Counted from the stretch's first letter, positions 9,301-17,021 are shown. The stretch: 64,000 nucleotides of DNA from G963668345 sp965206025 (GCA_965206025.1 CBDBIU010000004.1:1054001-1118000); one strand, 5' to 3'. Notes: generated by a model not told the origin, from the sequence alone. A program made the numbers and translations.

Positions 9301-9519
9301 GAGCGCGGAGCCGGGGTTCAGCTCGAGCGCCTTGCGCAGCTCGTCCACGGCTTGCGTCTGCGTTCCCGGGTTTTCGTAGAAGGCCTTGCCCAGGTTGCGG
9401 AGTCGCTGCAGTTGTGCAGTCTGGGCGGGGTCCAACTTCGGACCCGACGGCGGCGCGAACATCAACGCCGCCCCGCCGAGCCCAACCAGAACAAGAACAG
9501 AAATGGCTACCTTGTTCAT
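6307..9519 (-). CDS. TPR / FG-GAP / ASPIC-UnbV secreted protein
   Basis: 1070 aa and the first gene of the redox cluster. A short N-terminal hydrophobic segment (residues 3-22) is a signal or anchor. TPRs occupy about 37-175 (LEHLNYGLSLLRVGKPEEGI, AYFNLGVEFKRLGEADRAI, SHYNLGVLYRLKKDTDKAI). FG-GAP repeats follow (LAAGDFNNDGFQDICLI, LWVDYDHDYDLDLLAV, VVDLDNDGFLDVAMS), then an ASPIC/UnbV domain (VRAEGARVEVKAG, LTFGLAGAESIDTVRITW). About 400 C-terminal residues beginning SGSCPMIFTWNGREFEFISE are not recognised. A good ribosome site, GGGAGAG, lies 7 nt before the ATG. The next gene starts immediately after its stop, so the two are co-transcribed. Confidence 0.87.
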   Translation of the reverse strand: MNKVAISVLVLVGLGGAALMFAPPSGPKLDPAQTAQLQRLRNLGKAFYENPGTQTQAVDELRKALELNPGSALEHLNYGLSLLRVGKPEEGIAEIEKAREIDRSIPHAYFNLGVEFKRLGEADRAIREFKEMLRLVPDEPKSHYNLGVLYRLKKDTDKAIAAFERASDLDPSLAAPNFQLYNVLRRIDAERAKQRLDRFRELKDLQAGAAIGEDINWSFYSELYDPIDAAPPAAEAATTEFRAVELASALKGLPVGLTLLDANGDGAVDLAAWSRQEVVFDLSDGLTPTKEVEGEIRSLAAGDFNNDGFQDICLITGDGVYLGEVREGLVSGDPRLLAEGDFQSALWVDYDHDYDLDLLAVGGQQVLLRNNGDGTFKDVSDKFPFVKGSRGLAATALELWENNGFNIVVVYADKVVVYEDRKVGEFRAKTIPGVKPVDDRVRLDVVDLDNDGFLDVAMSSGEGADTGTRILRNDEGHLRGGPDMPGVLAWGDFQNRGWVDAITPGGLLLNRGGMKFEPGQVSGLPGGLVAAVAADFDGSGSTDVAAIAADGNTCLLSNATETTNKHVSVALEGVKNNVRAEGARVEVKAGRLYRKQVYQGVPLTFGLAGAESIDTVRITWANGLIQNESQQAVGQAHVYEEKPRLSGSCPMIFTWNGREFEFISEVLAVAPLGTSLGEGKFFPVDHDEYVSIDGSALKPRDGFYEIRITEELREVAYIDQVKLIAVDHPSDVDIFSSEKFKAPPFPEFHLYGVGERHYPRRAADHHGHDVRERLVKRDRRYPDDFKRDFAGRAEHHSLTLDFPSLRGRDDVVLFLHGWVDWADASILVASGQSKQSAMQLPSLQVRDAQGDWVTVVADMGLPAGRPRTITVDLGGKFLSDSREVRILTNMCLYWDEVFAAVDTRSPESTLTPLLPQETELRFRGFSDLKLHPQRKQPERYDYARVHLTSMWNPTPGMYTRYGEVRELLAAVDDRFVVLGAGDELVLRFPAAGLPDLPRGWRRDFLLFADGWAKENEANTAFGDSVEPLPFHAMTGYPYGPSERYPEGEIHRRYLREYNLRGALRLIRPLR

Positions 9520-9690
9520 AGTTTGACTCTCCCATGGTAGCGGAACGGCCGGTAAGCGTCAGCGTCGGGCTGTGTCGCCGCTTCGCGGCGAAGGATCGGC
9601 AAGAGTTGCCGGTCCCTACCAAATCGGCCGAGTCCAGTAGGGAAACAAACACTCTTGTTCGTCCTAGCTTGTTTATCCTAAGCCTTGTAG

Positions 9691-9716
9691 CGCGGATCTC
9701 GCTTTTGAGATCCGCG
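9691..9716. repeat. hairpin in a 457-bp gene-free stretch
   Basis: A 10-bp perfect stem (CGCGGATCTC / GAGATCCGCG) with a 6-nt loop. It lies in 9520-9976, between the redox cluster and the small cysteine-rich gene, where I see no gene. It may be a transcription terminator for the minus-strand genes entering from the right, or a dispersed palindromic repeat. Confidence 0.6.
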
Positions 9717-9976
9717 GCCTTTTGCCACAAAGCCCCGTCCAGCCTCGAACCCGCACAGGGTGGGCATTCGCTCGACCGCTCGCGCCCGCCAAGGTTGCCG
9801 GGGACAGCCGCCTCCCTGAAAGCGGTCCCGTTTCAGAAAATTGCCAAACAAACCCAATTTGCATATAAGGCAATTTGTTCCTACAGTTTAGGGGAAGCTT
9901 TCAGAGGCAAACAAAAGGGGTATGCCGGCAGTCGGCTCGACCTGATCAAGCGTTGGGTTGCGTGCGCCGGGGGTGC

Positions 9977-10180
9977 TCACTCGGCGACGCAATGGTATTC
10001 GCAGCGGCTCTGCCGGCATCGCCAGAAGCCGAGGCAGATTTCGTGCTCTATGTCGTTTTCTTCCGCCCACTTCCGGCATTCAAACGACTGATCCACGGTG
10101 TCCGGGCGGCAGCGGAACGGCGGTTCGAGCGGACCGCAGTGGGTAAGGATCACCAGCAGCAGCGTCGCTCGCCGGATCAC
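9977..10180 (-). CDS. small secreted cysteine-rich protein
   Basis: 67 aa if started at the GTG at 10180. That start has a strong ribosome site (GGGAGGAG) 7 nt upstream, which decides it over a longer reading. The first 14 residues (VIRRATLLLVILTH) look like a signal peptide. The mature part has six or seven cysteines (residues 15, 24, 35, 49, 55, 60, 64) and ends CRQSRCEYHCVAE. No family recognised. It lies 38 bp downstream of the OmpA-like gene on the same strand, so it is probably in that operon and exported to the envelope. The even cysteine spacing suggests disulfide bonds or metal binding; this is inference. Confidence 0.6.
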   Translation of the reverse strand: MIRRATLLLVILTHCGPLEPPFRCRPDTVDQSFECRKWAEENDIEHEICLGFWRCRQSRCEYHCVAE

Positions 10181-10218
10181 AAACGAACTCCTCCCTTCCC
10201 CCCGACGGACCAACGCCG

Positions 10219-11082
10219 TCACTGGTTGTCCATCGCGCCGGTATAGTCGATGACCGTGTCGACGACGCCGACCACGACGCGCCGATTTCGCTGCCGAGCT
10301 TGGCGGGTCTTCAAGGGCACCGCCGGGCTGACCTCTCCAAACCCCTGTGTCTCGATGATCTCCTCGGGTATGCCCGCCTCGACAAGATACCGTCGAACGG
10401 CCCCGGCGCGCTTTTCCGAAAGTTGCTGGTTGTAAGCCTCGGGCCCGGTGTCGTCGGCGTGTCCATAAACGTAAAGCCGGTAACCGTGGGAAGCCAGCAG
10501 CACCCCGGCTATCCGGCTTAGGATCTCGCGATTCTCGGGACGAAGCACGGCTTTATCGAAATCGAAGAGAAAAGAATCTTGTCCCAGATTCACGACCATG
10601 CCCATGGGCGTACGTGTGCTTTCGGCAATCCGGCTCAGCGCCTCGTGCATGCGGTCGAGTTCGTTCTGCCGCCGCTTTCGAAGACGCTCGGCTTCTTGGC
10701 GGCTGCGTTCCGCCTCCGCGCTCGCTCTTTCGGACTCGACTCGGAGACGATCGGCTTTCTCGCGAGCCATCTCCCTCTCTAACTCCGCCCGCCTGCGTTC
10801 GCGGGTTAGACGGCGAGCCTTCTCTTCGGCCTCATCCGCGCGGACGCGTTCCGTTTGAGCCTCGGCACGGGCGTCCGCGGCCTCGACCCGGGAAGTGGCG
10901 AGATCTTGCTCGAGCGCCAACTTCTGCTTCTCGATCCTGGCCAGCCCGGATTCCAACTCGCCGATTTTCTGCCACACCACCCAGGAAGAAACCAGCACGG
11001 CCAGCAACAGGCCCAGACCAAGAAACACCAGCGCCCAGCGATTGCCCGCTCGTGGAACGCCTTCCTCGGATTCGGCAGCCAC
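10219..11082 (-). CDS. OmpA-family protein with coiled coil
   Basis: 287 aa. One membrane segment (residues about 17-37, WALVFLGLGLLLAVLVSSWV), then a long charged coiled coil rich in R, E and A (about 40-150), then an OmpA/MotB peptidoglycan-binding domain (FDFDKAVLRPENREIL, LYVYGHADDTGPEAYN, LSEKRAGAVRRYLVEAGI, RQRNRRVVVGVV). It probably tethers an inner-membrane anchor to the cell wall across the periplasm. It differs from classic OmpA in lacking a beta barrel. It is followed closely by the small cysteine-rich gene. Confidence 0.88.
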   Translation of the reverse strand: MAAESEEGVPRAGNRWALVFLGLGLLLAVLVSSWVVWQKIGELESGLARIEKQKLALEQDLATSRVEAADARAEAQTERVRADEAEEKARRLTRERRRAELEREMAREKADRLRVESERASAEAERSRQEAERLRKRRQNELDRMHEALSRIAESTRTPMGMVVNLGQDSFLFDFDKAVLRPENREILSRIAGVLLASHGYRLYVYGHADDTGPEAYNQQLSEKRAGAVRRYLVEAGIPEEIIETQGFGEVSPAVPLKTRQARQRNRRVVVGVVDTVIDYTGAMDNQ

Positions 11083-11280
11083 TATTCCATTGTCCTAAAT
11101 CCCACCGCGAGATCGGCCCCCAGAGGTGTGAATCTCCCTCCCAACAAGCCGCGTCGATCGGTCGCTGACGCGCCCCGCTCCAGCTTTCGCACCGCCGACG
11201 GCTTGCATTCTTACGTGAATCTCCGTCGAGACAAACTCATCCCTCATCTTCCGTTCAACGGATTTTGAGCCTCACTTTTG

Positions 11281-12579
11281 GGTTCTTCCGGGTTTCTAGT
11301 GGGCGAGTGTGGCTCGGTGGTAGTCTCGCGGGATGCAAGACCGCGAGCTATACCGCCAGATTCTGGGCATCGAAAGTCCCTGGAAAGTCGCGCGAGTGGA
11401 GCTGCGCCGAGCCGACGGCGAAGTCCACATCTTCCTCGAACACGACGAGCAAGTCCGCTGGCCGTGCCGCCAATGCAGCGCCGTGTGCGCACTCCACGAT
11501 CATCAGCCCGAACGCCGCTGGCGTCACCTCGACACCTGTCAGTACCGCACGATCCTGCACGCCCGGCCGCCGCGCAGCGACTGCTCCGAGCACGGGCCGC
11601 GCGTCGTGCGACTGCCCTGGGCCGAGGCTTCCAGCCGCTTCACCGCGCTGTTTGAAGCTCTCGCGATCTCGTGGCTGAAGGAAGCCAGCCAGCAAGGCAT
11701 CGCCGAGTTGCTGGCGCTGAGCTGGGACGAGATTCACGGCATCCTGGAACGCGCCGTGCAACGTGGGCTCGAACGTCGCGCGGCAGAGCCGATTCCCTAC
11801 CTGGGCGTCGACGAGAAGAGCTTCCGCAAGCGCCATCGCTATCTCACCGTCGTCAACGATCTCAACCGCTCGCGCGTGTTGTTCGTCGCCGAGGGACGCC
11901 GCCAGGCCAGCCTGGACGGCTTTTGGAAGACGTTGAGCGCAGAGCAACTCGCCCGAGTCGAGGCCGTCGCGATGGACATGTGGGATCCTTACGTCGCCTC
12001 GACCCGGGAGCATCTCGACGAATCGGAGAAAAAGATCGTTTACGACAAATATCACATCGCGGCGCATCTGGCGAAGGCGGTGGACCAAGTGCGGCGGGCG
12101 GAGAACAAGCGTTTACTGGCCCTCGGCGACGAACGTTTGACAGGCACGAAGTACGCTTGGCTGCGGCATCCGGCGAACTTTTCCGAGGACGCCTGGCGCG
12201 AGTTCCGCGCGCTGCGCGAAAGCGACTTGAAAACGGCGCGGGCGTGGGCGTTGAAGGAAACGGCGATGCGGCTGTTCGACTATCGTCGCGAATCGGCGGC
12301 GCGAGCTTTCTTCGAGCAATGGCGCGGCTGGGCGAGTCGCAGCCGGCTGACGCCGATGGTCACCGTAGCGCGGATGTTGACGGCTCGCCTCGAAAACATA
12401 CTCACGTATCTGAAACACCGCATTACGAACGCGGTCAGCGAGGGGTTGAACTCAAGGATTCAATGGGTCAAGGCCACGGCGCGCGGTTTCCGCAATCAAC
12501 AGAACTTCATCAACGCCATCTACTTCCACTGTGGGAAACTCGATCTGGCTCCTTCGCCCACTTAAAACCCGGAAGAGCC
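11281..12579 (+). mobile_element. ISL3-family insertion sequence
   Basis: About 1.3 kb, bounded by imperfect terminal inverted repeats of about 25 bp (22 of 25 match): left GGTTCTTCCGGGTTTCTAGT, right (reverse complement) GGCTCTTCCGGGTTTTAAGT, both continuing GGGCG. It contains one transposase gene. The 8-bp flanks do not match, so no target duplication is visible; later rearrangement next to the adjoining 456-bp element may have removed it. Confidence 0.85.
11333..12565 (+). CDS. ISL3-family transposase
   Basis: 410 aa, full length for the family. The N-terminal zinc-finger region (WPCRQCSAVCALHDH, then DTCQY and RSDCSEHGPR) is followed by a DDE catalytic core: YLGVDEKSFRKRHRY has the first Asp and VEAVAMDMWDPY the second. 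The C-terminal part carries the conserved NAVSEGLNSRIQWVKATARG block with the acidic residue. The frame is intact and the element has good ends, so it may be active and could also move the neighbouring 456-bp elements that share its ends. Confidence 0.92.
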   Translation: MQDRELYRQILGIESPWKVARVELRRADGEVHIFLEHDEQVRWPCRQCSAVCALHDHQPERRWRHLDTCQYRTILHARPPRSDCSEHGPRVVRLPWAEASSRFTALFEALAISWLKEASQQGIAELLALSWDEIHGILERAVQRGLERRAAEPIPYLGVDEKSFRKRHRYLTVVNDLNRSRVLFVAEGRRQASLDGFWKTLSAEQLARVEAVAMDMWDPYVASTREHLDESEKKIVYDKYHIAAHLAKAVDQVRRAENKRLLALGDERLTGTKYAWLRHPANFSEDAWREFRALRESDLKTARAWALKETAMRLFDYRRESAARAFFEQWRGWASRSRLTPMVTVARMLTARLENILTYLKHRITNAVSEGLNSRIQWVKATARGFRNQQNFINAIYFHCGKLDLAPSPT

Positions 12580-12584
12580 GAATT

Positions 12585-13040
12585 GGCTCTTCCGGGTTTT
12601 TAGTGGGTGGCGGCGGTGAGTGACGGATCCCTCGCCACTGTGAGGCCGACCTCCCGGAGCCTGCTTCGGTGCCATTCAAGGGCTTCGTGACAACTCTACG
12701 GCCCCCAAGGCCGGGCGGCGACTGCGTTGGCCAAAAAGAATTACTGATAAACAAAGGGTTACGAGTAGAGCAAGGCTGCTGGCAGGTAGTCGTACAGTCT
12801 CCCGAAGGCTGTGAAATGCAGATCCACAACTGTCATCCAGTGGCCACACTCAAAGAGATAACTCCCTGTTTATCAGTGTCTTATTCCCTTTACGAGTTGC
12901 CCACGACCGGACTGGCGTGTAGGGTATTTGGGGATTTCTTGGCCGCCTTTTGGGCTCCGATGTGACTGCGGGCGACGTCGGGTCGGCAGGATGGAGGAGC
13001 CGGCTACCCGTTGGCCACCCACTAAAAACCCGGAAGAGCC
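12585..13040 (+). mobile_element. 456-bp non-autonomous element with ISL3-like ends, copy 1
   Basis: Both ends are GGCTCTTCCGGGTTTTTAGT plus GGG in inverted orientation, nearly the same as the ends of the ISL3 element that stops 5 bp to its left. It has no transposase. The inside has a 98-codon open frame (12669-12965) that resembles no family I know and has no clear start signal, and a short internal inverted repeat (ACTGATAAACA). A second copy lies inverted at 15698-16153 and differs at only about four positions. Best read as a MITE moved by an ISL3 transposase. Confidence 0.82.
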
Positions 13041-13204
13041 GTTTGTGCTTCCGAGTTCTTATGGCATATAACCGGTTGCCCAGTTGGCTAATCACGGCCT
13101 GCTCGTTTTCTGGCTCCTGGACTCGCCCTAAAAGGCTCGTCCCCTCAACCGGCATTATCTCTTTCAAATCGAGAGCACTCAGAATGGTGGGGACGATATC
13201 TACA
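13041..13204 (-). pseudogene. sulfatase, C-terminal fragment
   Basis: The minus strand reads GVDIVPTILSALDLKEIMPV, then GTSLLGR and ISQLGNRLYAIRTRKHK. This is the part of a sulfatase after the metal site (DIxPTxLxxxG region and the AIRTxxxK strand). It continues the N-terminal fragment at 14871-15697, from which the IS1380 element separates it. At its far end the 456-bp element cuts it off, so the true C-terminus is missing. Not functional. Confidence 0.8.
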
Positions 13205-14870
13205 CCCGCATTTTCAATTTGATGTTTGACATCCCGACCTTCCAGCGGCCTTGAGCGTCTTTATTCATAGGGGCTAGAGCCCGATGAGGACGCCATGGAG
13301 GCCAACACCCAATGGGTGAAAAACAAACCAAGCCATTCCAGCTAAGTTTCAACGGCTTGTTGAAAGTCGATTTCCAGGGATCGCACGTCACTTCTGATGG
13401 TGGCCTGATTTTGGTTCGCGAACTGGACGAACGGCTCGGTCTCGGAGAACTGATTGACGAGCATCTCAGCGACTCCCGGCAAGGCACAAACAAGCAGTTC
13501 ACGCTCGCTGATCTGTTGCGGCAGTCGGTCTACAGCCGCTTGGCGGGCTACGAGGACCTCAACGACGCCGAGCGGGTTTCGATCGATCCGACGTTTCGGC
13601 TGATCGGTTCGCAGAAGATCTGGGATCGCGGTGCGGCCTTGACCTCGACGCTGCACGGCTTCGAGACGGAGATGCTGGCGAGCGAAGAGAACCTGCTGGG
13701 GCTGATGGCGCTGAACCGAGAGCTGGTCGGGCAAGCGGAGGCGTTCGACGACTCCGAGCGGGTCGTTCTGGACATGGACTCCACCGAGAGTCCGGTCCAT
13801 GGCCAACAGGAAGGCAGTGCCTACAACGGACACTTCGAGTCGGTCTGCTACCATCCGTTGCTTTTGTTCAACGGTCATGGTGATTGCCTCGCTGCAAAGC
13901 TGCGTCCAGGCAACGTGCACAGCGCCGACGACTGGGATGAGCTATTGTTGCCGGAGATCGAGCGCCAACAGGCTGCGGGCAAGCAGGTCGCCTTCCGGGG
14001 CGATGCGGCCTTTGCCAAGCCGGAGGTTTATGAGGCTTCGGAGGAACGCGGAGTACAGTACGCCATTCGCATTCCGGCCAACAAGAGCCTGGAGTTGGAG
14101 ATCGAGGACATCCTGTTTCGGCCACCGGGCAGGCCGAGCGCCAAGCCCCTGGTGCGCTACAAGAGCTTCCGCTATCAGGCCGCCAGTTGGAGCAAACCGC
14201 GGCGCATCGTAGCGAAGGTTGAGCACCACCCGGGCGAACTGTTCGCGCAACCCGGCTTCATCGTCACCAACATGACCCGGCCCAGTCGCTCGGTGGTGCG
14301 CTTTTACAACAAGCGCGGCACGGCCGAGCAGTGGATCAAGGAAGGCAAGCAGGCCACGAATTGGACACGGTTGTCGTGCCATCGTTTTCGCGCGAACGAA
14401 GTTCGCTTGCAACTCAGCGTCCTGGCTTACAACCTCGGCAACCTGTGGCGGCGGCTGGGACTGCCACCAAGCATCAAGAGCTGGTCGCTGACGAGCTTGC
14501 AGCAGCGGCTGATGAAGACCGGCGGGCGGCTGGTCAAGCATGCCCGCTACTACTGGTTGCTGCTGGCCGAGGGGCATCTGAACCGGCGGCTGTTCGGTGA
14601 CATGCTGCACAGGATCTGGGCGCTGCCGCTGCCGAGCGGGTAGCGTTGACCGGGCTAGGATCAACAGTTTTCGGCTCCAAAAAGGTTTGGCAGGGAGCAG
14701 TGTCGGCCGCAGCGCCGTTCAGGCCGCGCAATCAACGTCTGTGAGCGGACGGACGAGCCCTGGCGCCTACCGGCGGAGGGGATGTGCAGGGTTCAGCGCG
14801 AAAAGACGTGGCATTCGGGCCGGCGCGGATGTATACTGTGGCCGTGCCAAGGCCAAAACGGAAATCCTGG
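13205..14870 (+). mobile_element. IS1380-family insertion sequence with 5-bp target duplication
   Basis: 1666 bp. Left end CCCGCATTTTCAATTTG and right end (reverse complement) CCAGGATTTCCGTTTTG form an imperfect inverted repeat. Flanks are CTACA on both sides (13200-13204 and 14871-14875), the 4-5 bp duplication expected of the family. Removing the element and one CTACA rejoins the sulfatase frame as ...MASSVDIVPTIL..., which supports these borders. Confidence 0.85.
13312..14643 (+). CDS. IS1380-family transposase
   Basis: 443 aa, complete. The start GEKQTKPFQLSFNG and HVTSDGGLILVRELDERLG are typical of IS1380 transposases. DDE residues can be seen in VVLDMDSTESPVHG, VAFRGDAAFAKPEVY and EQWIKEGKQA, with YNLGNLWRRLGLP near the end. 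The frame is intact, and the matching target duplication suggests a recent insertion. Confidence 0.92.
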   Translation: MGEKQTKPFQLSFNGLLKVDFQGSHVTSDGGLILVRELDERLGLGELIDEHLSDSRQGTNKQFTLADLLRQSVYSRLAGYEDLNDAERVSIDPTFRLIGSQKIWDRGAALTSTLHGFETEMLASEENLLGLMALNRELVGQAEAFDDSERVVLDMDSTESPVHGQQEGSAYNGHFESVCYHPLLLFNGHGDCLAAKLRPGNVHSADDWDELLLPEIERQQAAGKQVAFRGDAAFAKPEVYEASEERGVQYAIRIPANKSLELEIEDILFRPPGRPSAKPLVRYKSFRYQAASWSKPRRIVAKVEHHPGELFAQPGFIVTNMTRPSRSVVRFYNKRGTAEQWIKEGKQATNWTRLSCHRFRANEVRLQLSVLAYNLGNLWRRLGLPPSIKSWSLTSLQQRLMKTGGRLVKHARYYWLLLAEGHLNRRLFGDMLHRIWALPLPSG

Positions 14871-15697
14871 CTACACTGCTCGCCATCCGCTCGTCGACTT
14901 TACCGACACTCACTCCCTCACCGACTAGGATGAGGGGTACGCGAAGTAGCTCGTCATAAAGGGTCCTCTTGTGAAGTAGCCCCCCGTGGTCGCCAAATTC
15001 CTCGCCATGATCGGAAGTAATAATAACCAAGCACTGGTCCAGAAAGCCAATTTCCTCCAGACTCGCAAAGAACTGTCTCAACAGGTCATCGGCGTAGCGA
15101 ATCCCGCCATCGTACATCGCGTTTAGAAACGCTAAATCCGCATCGCTGAGTTCTGACGCACGATCCGTGAAGTCCTTAAGGTTGTCGTTGGTCGGCACAA
15201 AATCGCTTTCAAACTGTCCGAAAATAGTCTGGTATTCTTCAGGCGGCGTATACGGCGAATGTATTTCGTAGGTATGGTAAAAAGCAAAAATGGGGTCGTC
15301 GCTCTCCGAGTACTTTGCCAGCAATTCCATCAGCTTGGATATACCCCCTTTCATGCCGACGGCGCCATCAAAAAAATTCGTGAATCCCCTATCGAATCCG
15401 AGGCTGGCCGAGACATAACCGTTCTCGGTCACGCCGATGGTAGTGTACCCTCGATCCGCTAGCGCTTGCTGGACCATCGTGAGACTCGCGGGCACGTCTA
15501 GGGATCGGTTTCTCAGGATACGCGGCTGACGAAAGTCGAACATGATCCCATGAGTCTCTTGATACTGAGAGGAAAGGATCGTGGCGTGAGAAGGCAGGGT
15601 TCCGTAAGTGTTGATGAAGAAGTTCGGAAACCTCGTTCCGCGGCGCGCAAGCTCATCTAGAAACGGCGACGTCTCTCGATGGTAACCGTAAGAACTT
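14871..15697 (-). pseudogene. sulfatase, N-terminal and central fragment
   Basis: Reads SSYGYHRETSPFLDELARRG, TYGTLPSHATILSSQYQETH, AFYHTYEIHSPYTPPEEY and ITSDHGEEFGDHGGLLHKRT on the minus strand, the usual order of sulfatase motifs. The TLPSHAT motif holds the nucleophile position; I see Ser rather than the Cys of CxPxR enzymes. The first 40-60 residues (start and first metal Asp) are missing because the 456-bp element cuts the gene at 15698, and the 3' side is cut by IS1380. Likely role before disruption: hydrolysis or transfer on sulfate or phosphate esters. Confidence 0.82.
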
Positions 15698-16153
15698 GGC
15701 TCTTCCGGGTTTTTAGTGGGTGGCCAACGGGTAGCCGGCTCCTCCATCCTGCCGACCCGACGTCGCCCGCAGTCACATCGGAGCCCAAAAGGCGGCCAAG
15801 AAATCCCCAAATACCCTACACGCCAGTCCGGTCGTGGGCAACTCGTAAAGGGAATAAGACACTGATAAACAGGGAGTTATCTCTTTGAGTGTGGCCACTG
15901 GATGACAGTTGTGGATCCGCATTTCACAGCCTTCGGGAGACTGTACGACTACCTGCCAGCAGCCTTGCTCTACTCGTAACCCTTTGTTTATCAGTAATTC
16001 TTTTTGGCCAACGCAGTCGCCGCCCGGCCTTGGGGGCCGTAGAGTTGTCACGAAGCCCTTGAATGGCACCGAAGCAGGCTCCGGGAGGTCGGCCTCACAG
16101 TGGCGAGGGATCCGTCACTCACCGCCGCCAGCCACTAAAATCCCAGAAGAGCC
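15698..16153 (-). mobile_element. 456-bp non-autonomous element with ISL3-like ends, copy 2 (inverted)
   Basis: Same length as copy 1 at 12585-13040 and almost identical to its reverse complement. Differences I see are one internal A/G change and three changes in the terminal repeat at its right end (GGCTCTTCTGGGATTTTAGT instead of GGCTCTTCCGGGTTTTTAGT). Flanks (AAGAACTT and TCTTTATC) do not form a target duplication. It lies between the sulfatase fragment and a TPR fragment. Confidence 0.82.
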
Positions 16154-16679
16154 TCTTTATCAATGGCACCTCGGAAGATCTGAAGCCGCCATCGAGGAAC
16201 TGAAAGCGGCTCGTTTGCTCGCTCCGAACAGCTCCTGGCCCGTTAGTGTGATGGCGAATATTCACAGGGAGCGCGGGCGAAACGATGAGGCCCTGAGCCT
16301 TTACAAAGAGTCTCTGCGAATCGACCCCAAGAATCTGGCTGCTCGGGTCCACCTGGCCTTGGTCTATCGCAGCCTTGGGAGACGCGAAAGGGCCATCGAA
16401 GAATTGAAAACGGCAAGCGGACTCGTCCCCGAGAGTTCCCGGCCCCTTCGTCTGTTGGCGGATATCTACCGAGAGATGGGAAATGAGAAACTGGCGCTCG
16501 CGCACTGCAGGAAAGCGGTCCAGGTCGAACCTGAGAATATTCATGCTAGAGTCTTGCTGGGCCGGACGTACGAGCAGTATGGGAGGCAAGAAGAGGCGAT
16601 ACGGGCTTACAGGGACGTTCTAGCTATCGATTCCGACAACCGTTTGGCGAAAACGGCGTTGTCGAGGCTGCTGAAATAG
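16154..16679 (+). pseudogene. TPR protein, C-terminal fragment
   Basis: The frame from the end of the 456-bp element reads LYQWHLGRSEAAIEELKAAR and then four to five TPR units (RERGRNDEALSLYKESLRID, AARVHLALVYRSLGRRERAI, MGNEKLALAHCRKAVQVEPE, YGRQEEAIRAYRDVLAID), ending at 16679. There is no start of its own. Sulfatase-TPR fusion proteins are known in this kind of bacterium, so it may be the tail of the disrupted sulfatase gene, now on the opposite strand from the sulfatase part. Confidence 0.72.
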
Positions 16680-16804
16680 TCCCGTGATCCCCTGCCTGCT
16701 CCGGTCGTGTCGTGGGCAATGGGCCGCTGCCGCTCGGCGGCTCTGGTCTTCGCGGAATCTTTACAGGATAACGTGATGTCTTTGATGGCAAGGAAGTCTG
16801 CGGA

Positions 16805-16921
16805 ATGAGTCGCCAGCGTTACCTTTTTCTCGTGGTGTCCTCGGTCGTTGCCGTCGCTGTCCTGTGGGGCGTTTGGAGACACCTTGGCACGCATCTGCCG
16901 TGTTGCGATGCGCTGGATTAG
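16805..16921 (+). CDS. possible 38-aa membrane peptide or gene remnant
   Basis: In the 16680-17018 gap the only open frame worth noting encodes MSRQRYLFLVVSSVVAVAVL, then WGVWRHLGTHLPCCDALD. It has a basic N-terminus and one membrane segment, so it looks like the 5' end of a signal-anchored protein that now stops early. There is no strong ribosome site. It may be a remnant of a truncated gene in this rearranged area. Confidence 0.3.
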   Translation: MSRQRYLFLVVSSVVAVAVLWGVWRHLGTHLPCCDALD

Positions 16922-17021
16922 GGGAGATATGCTGGGCCCGGCGAAGCGCCCGCCCAAACCGGGAGCCAAGGTGCGGTCCCGCACTACAACAATTAAGAAG
17001 CCGTGATGAATTGGTCGCTTG

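Noticed and set aside
8428..9540. 370-codon plus-strand open frame opposite the TPR/FG-GAP gene
   Set aside because: Valine- and arginine-rich antisense reading of a clearly real gene.
9534..10091. 185-codon plus-strand frame in the gap after the redox cluster
   Set aside because: It runs through a hairpin and the small cysteine-rich gene, and its composition does not look like protein.
11083..11280. N-terminal part of the broken sulfatase upstream of the ISL3 element
   Set aside because: I looked for the missing metal-binding start of the sulfatase on the plus strand here, and found no matching motif.
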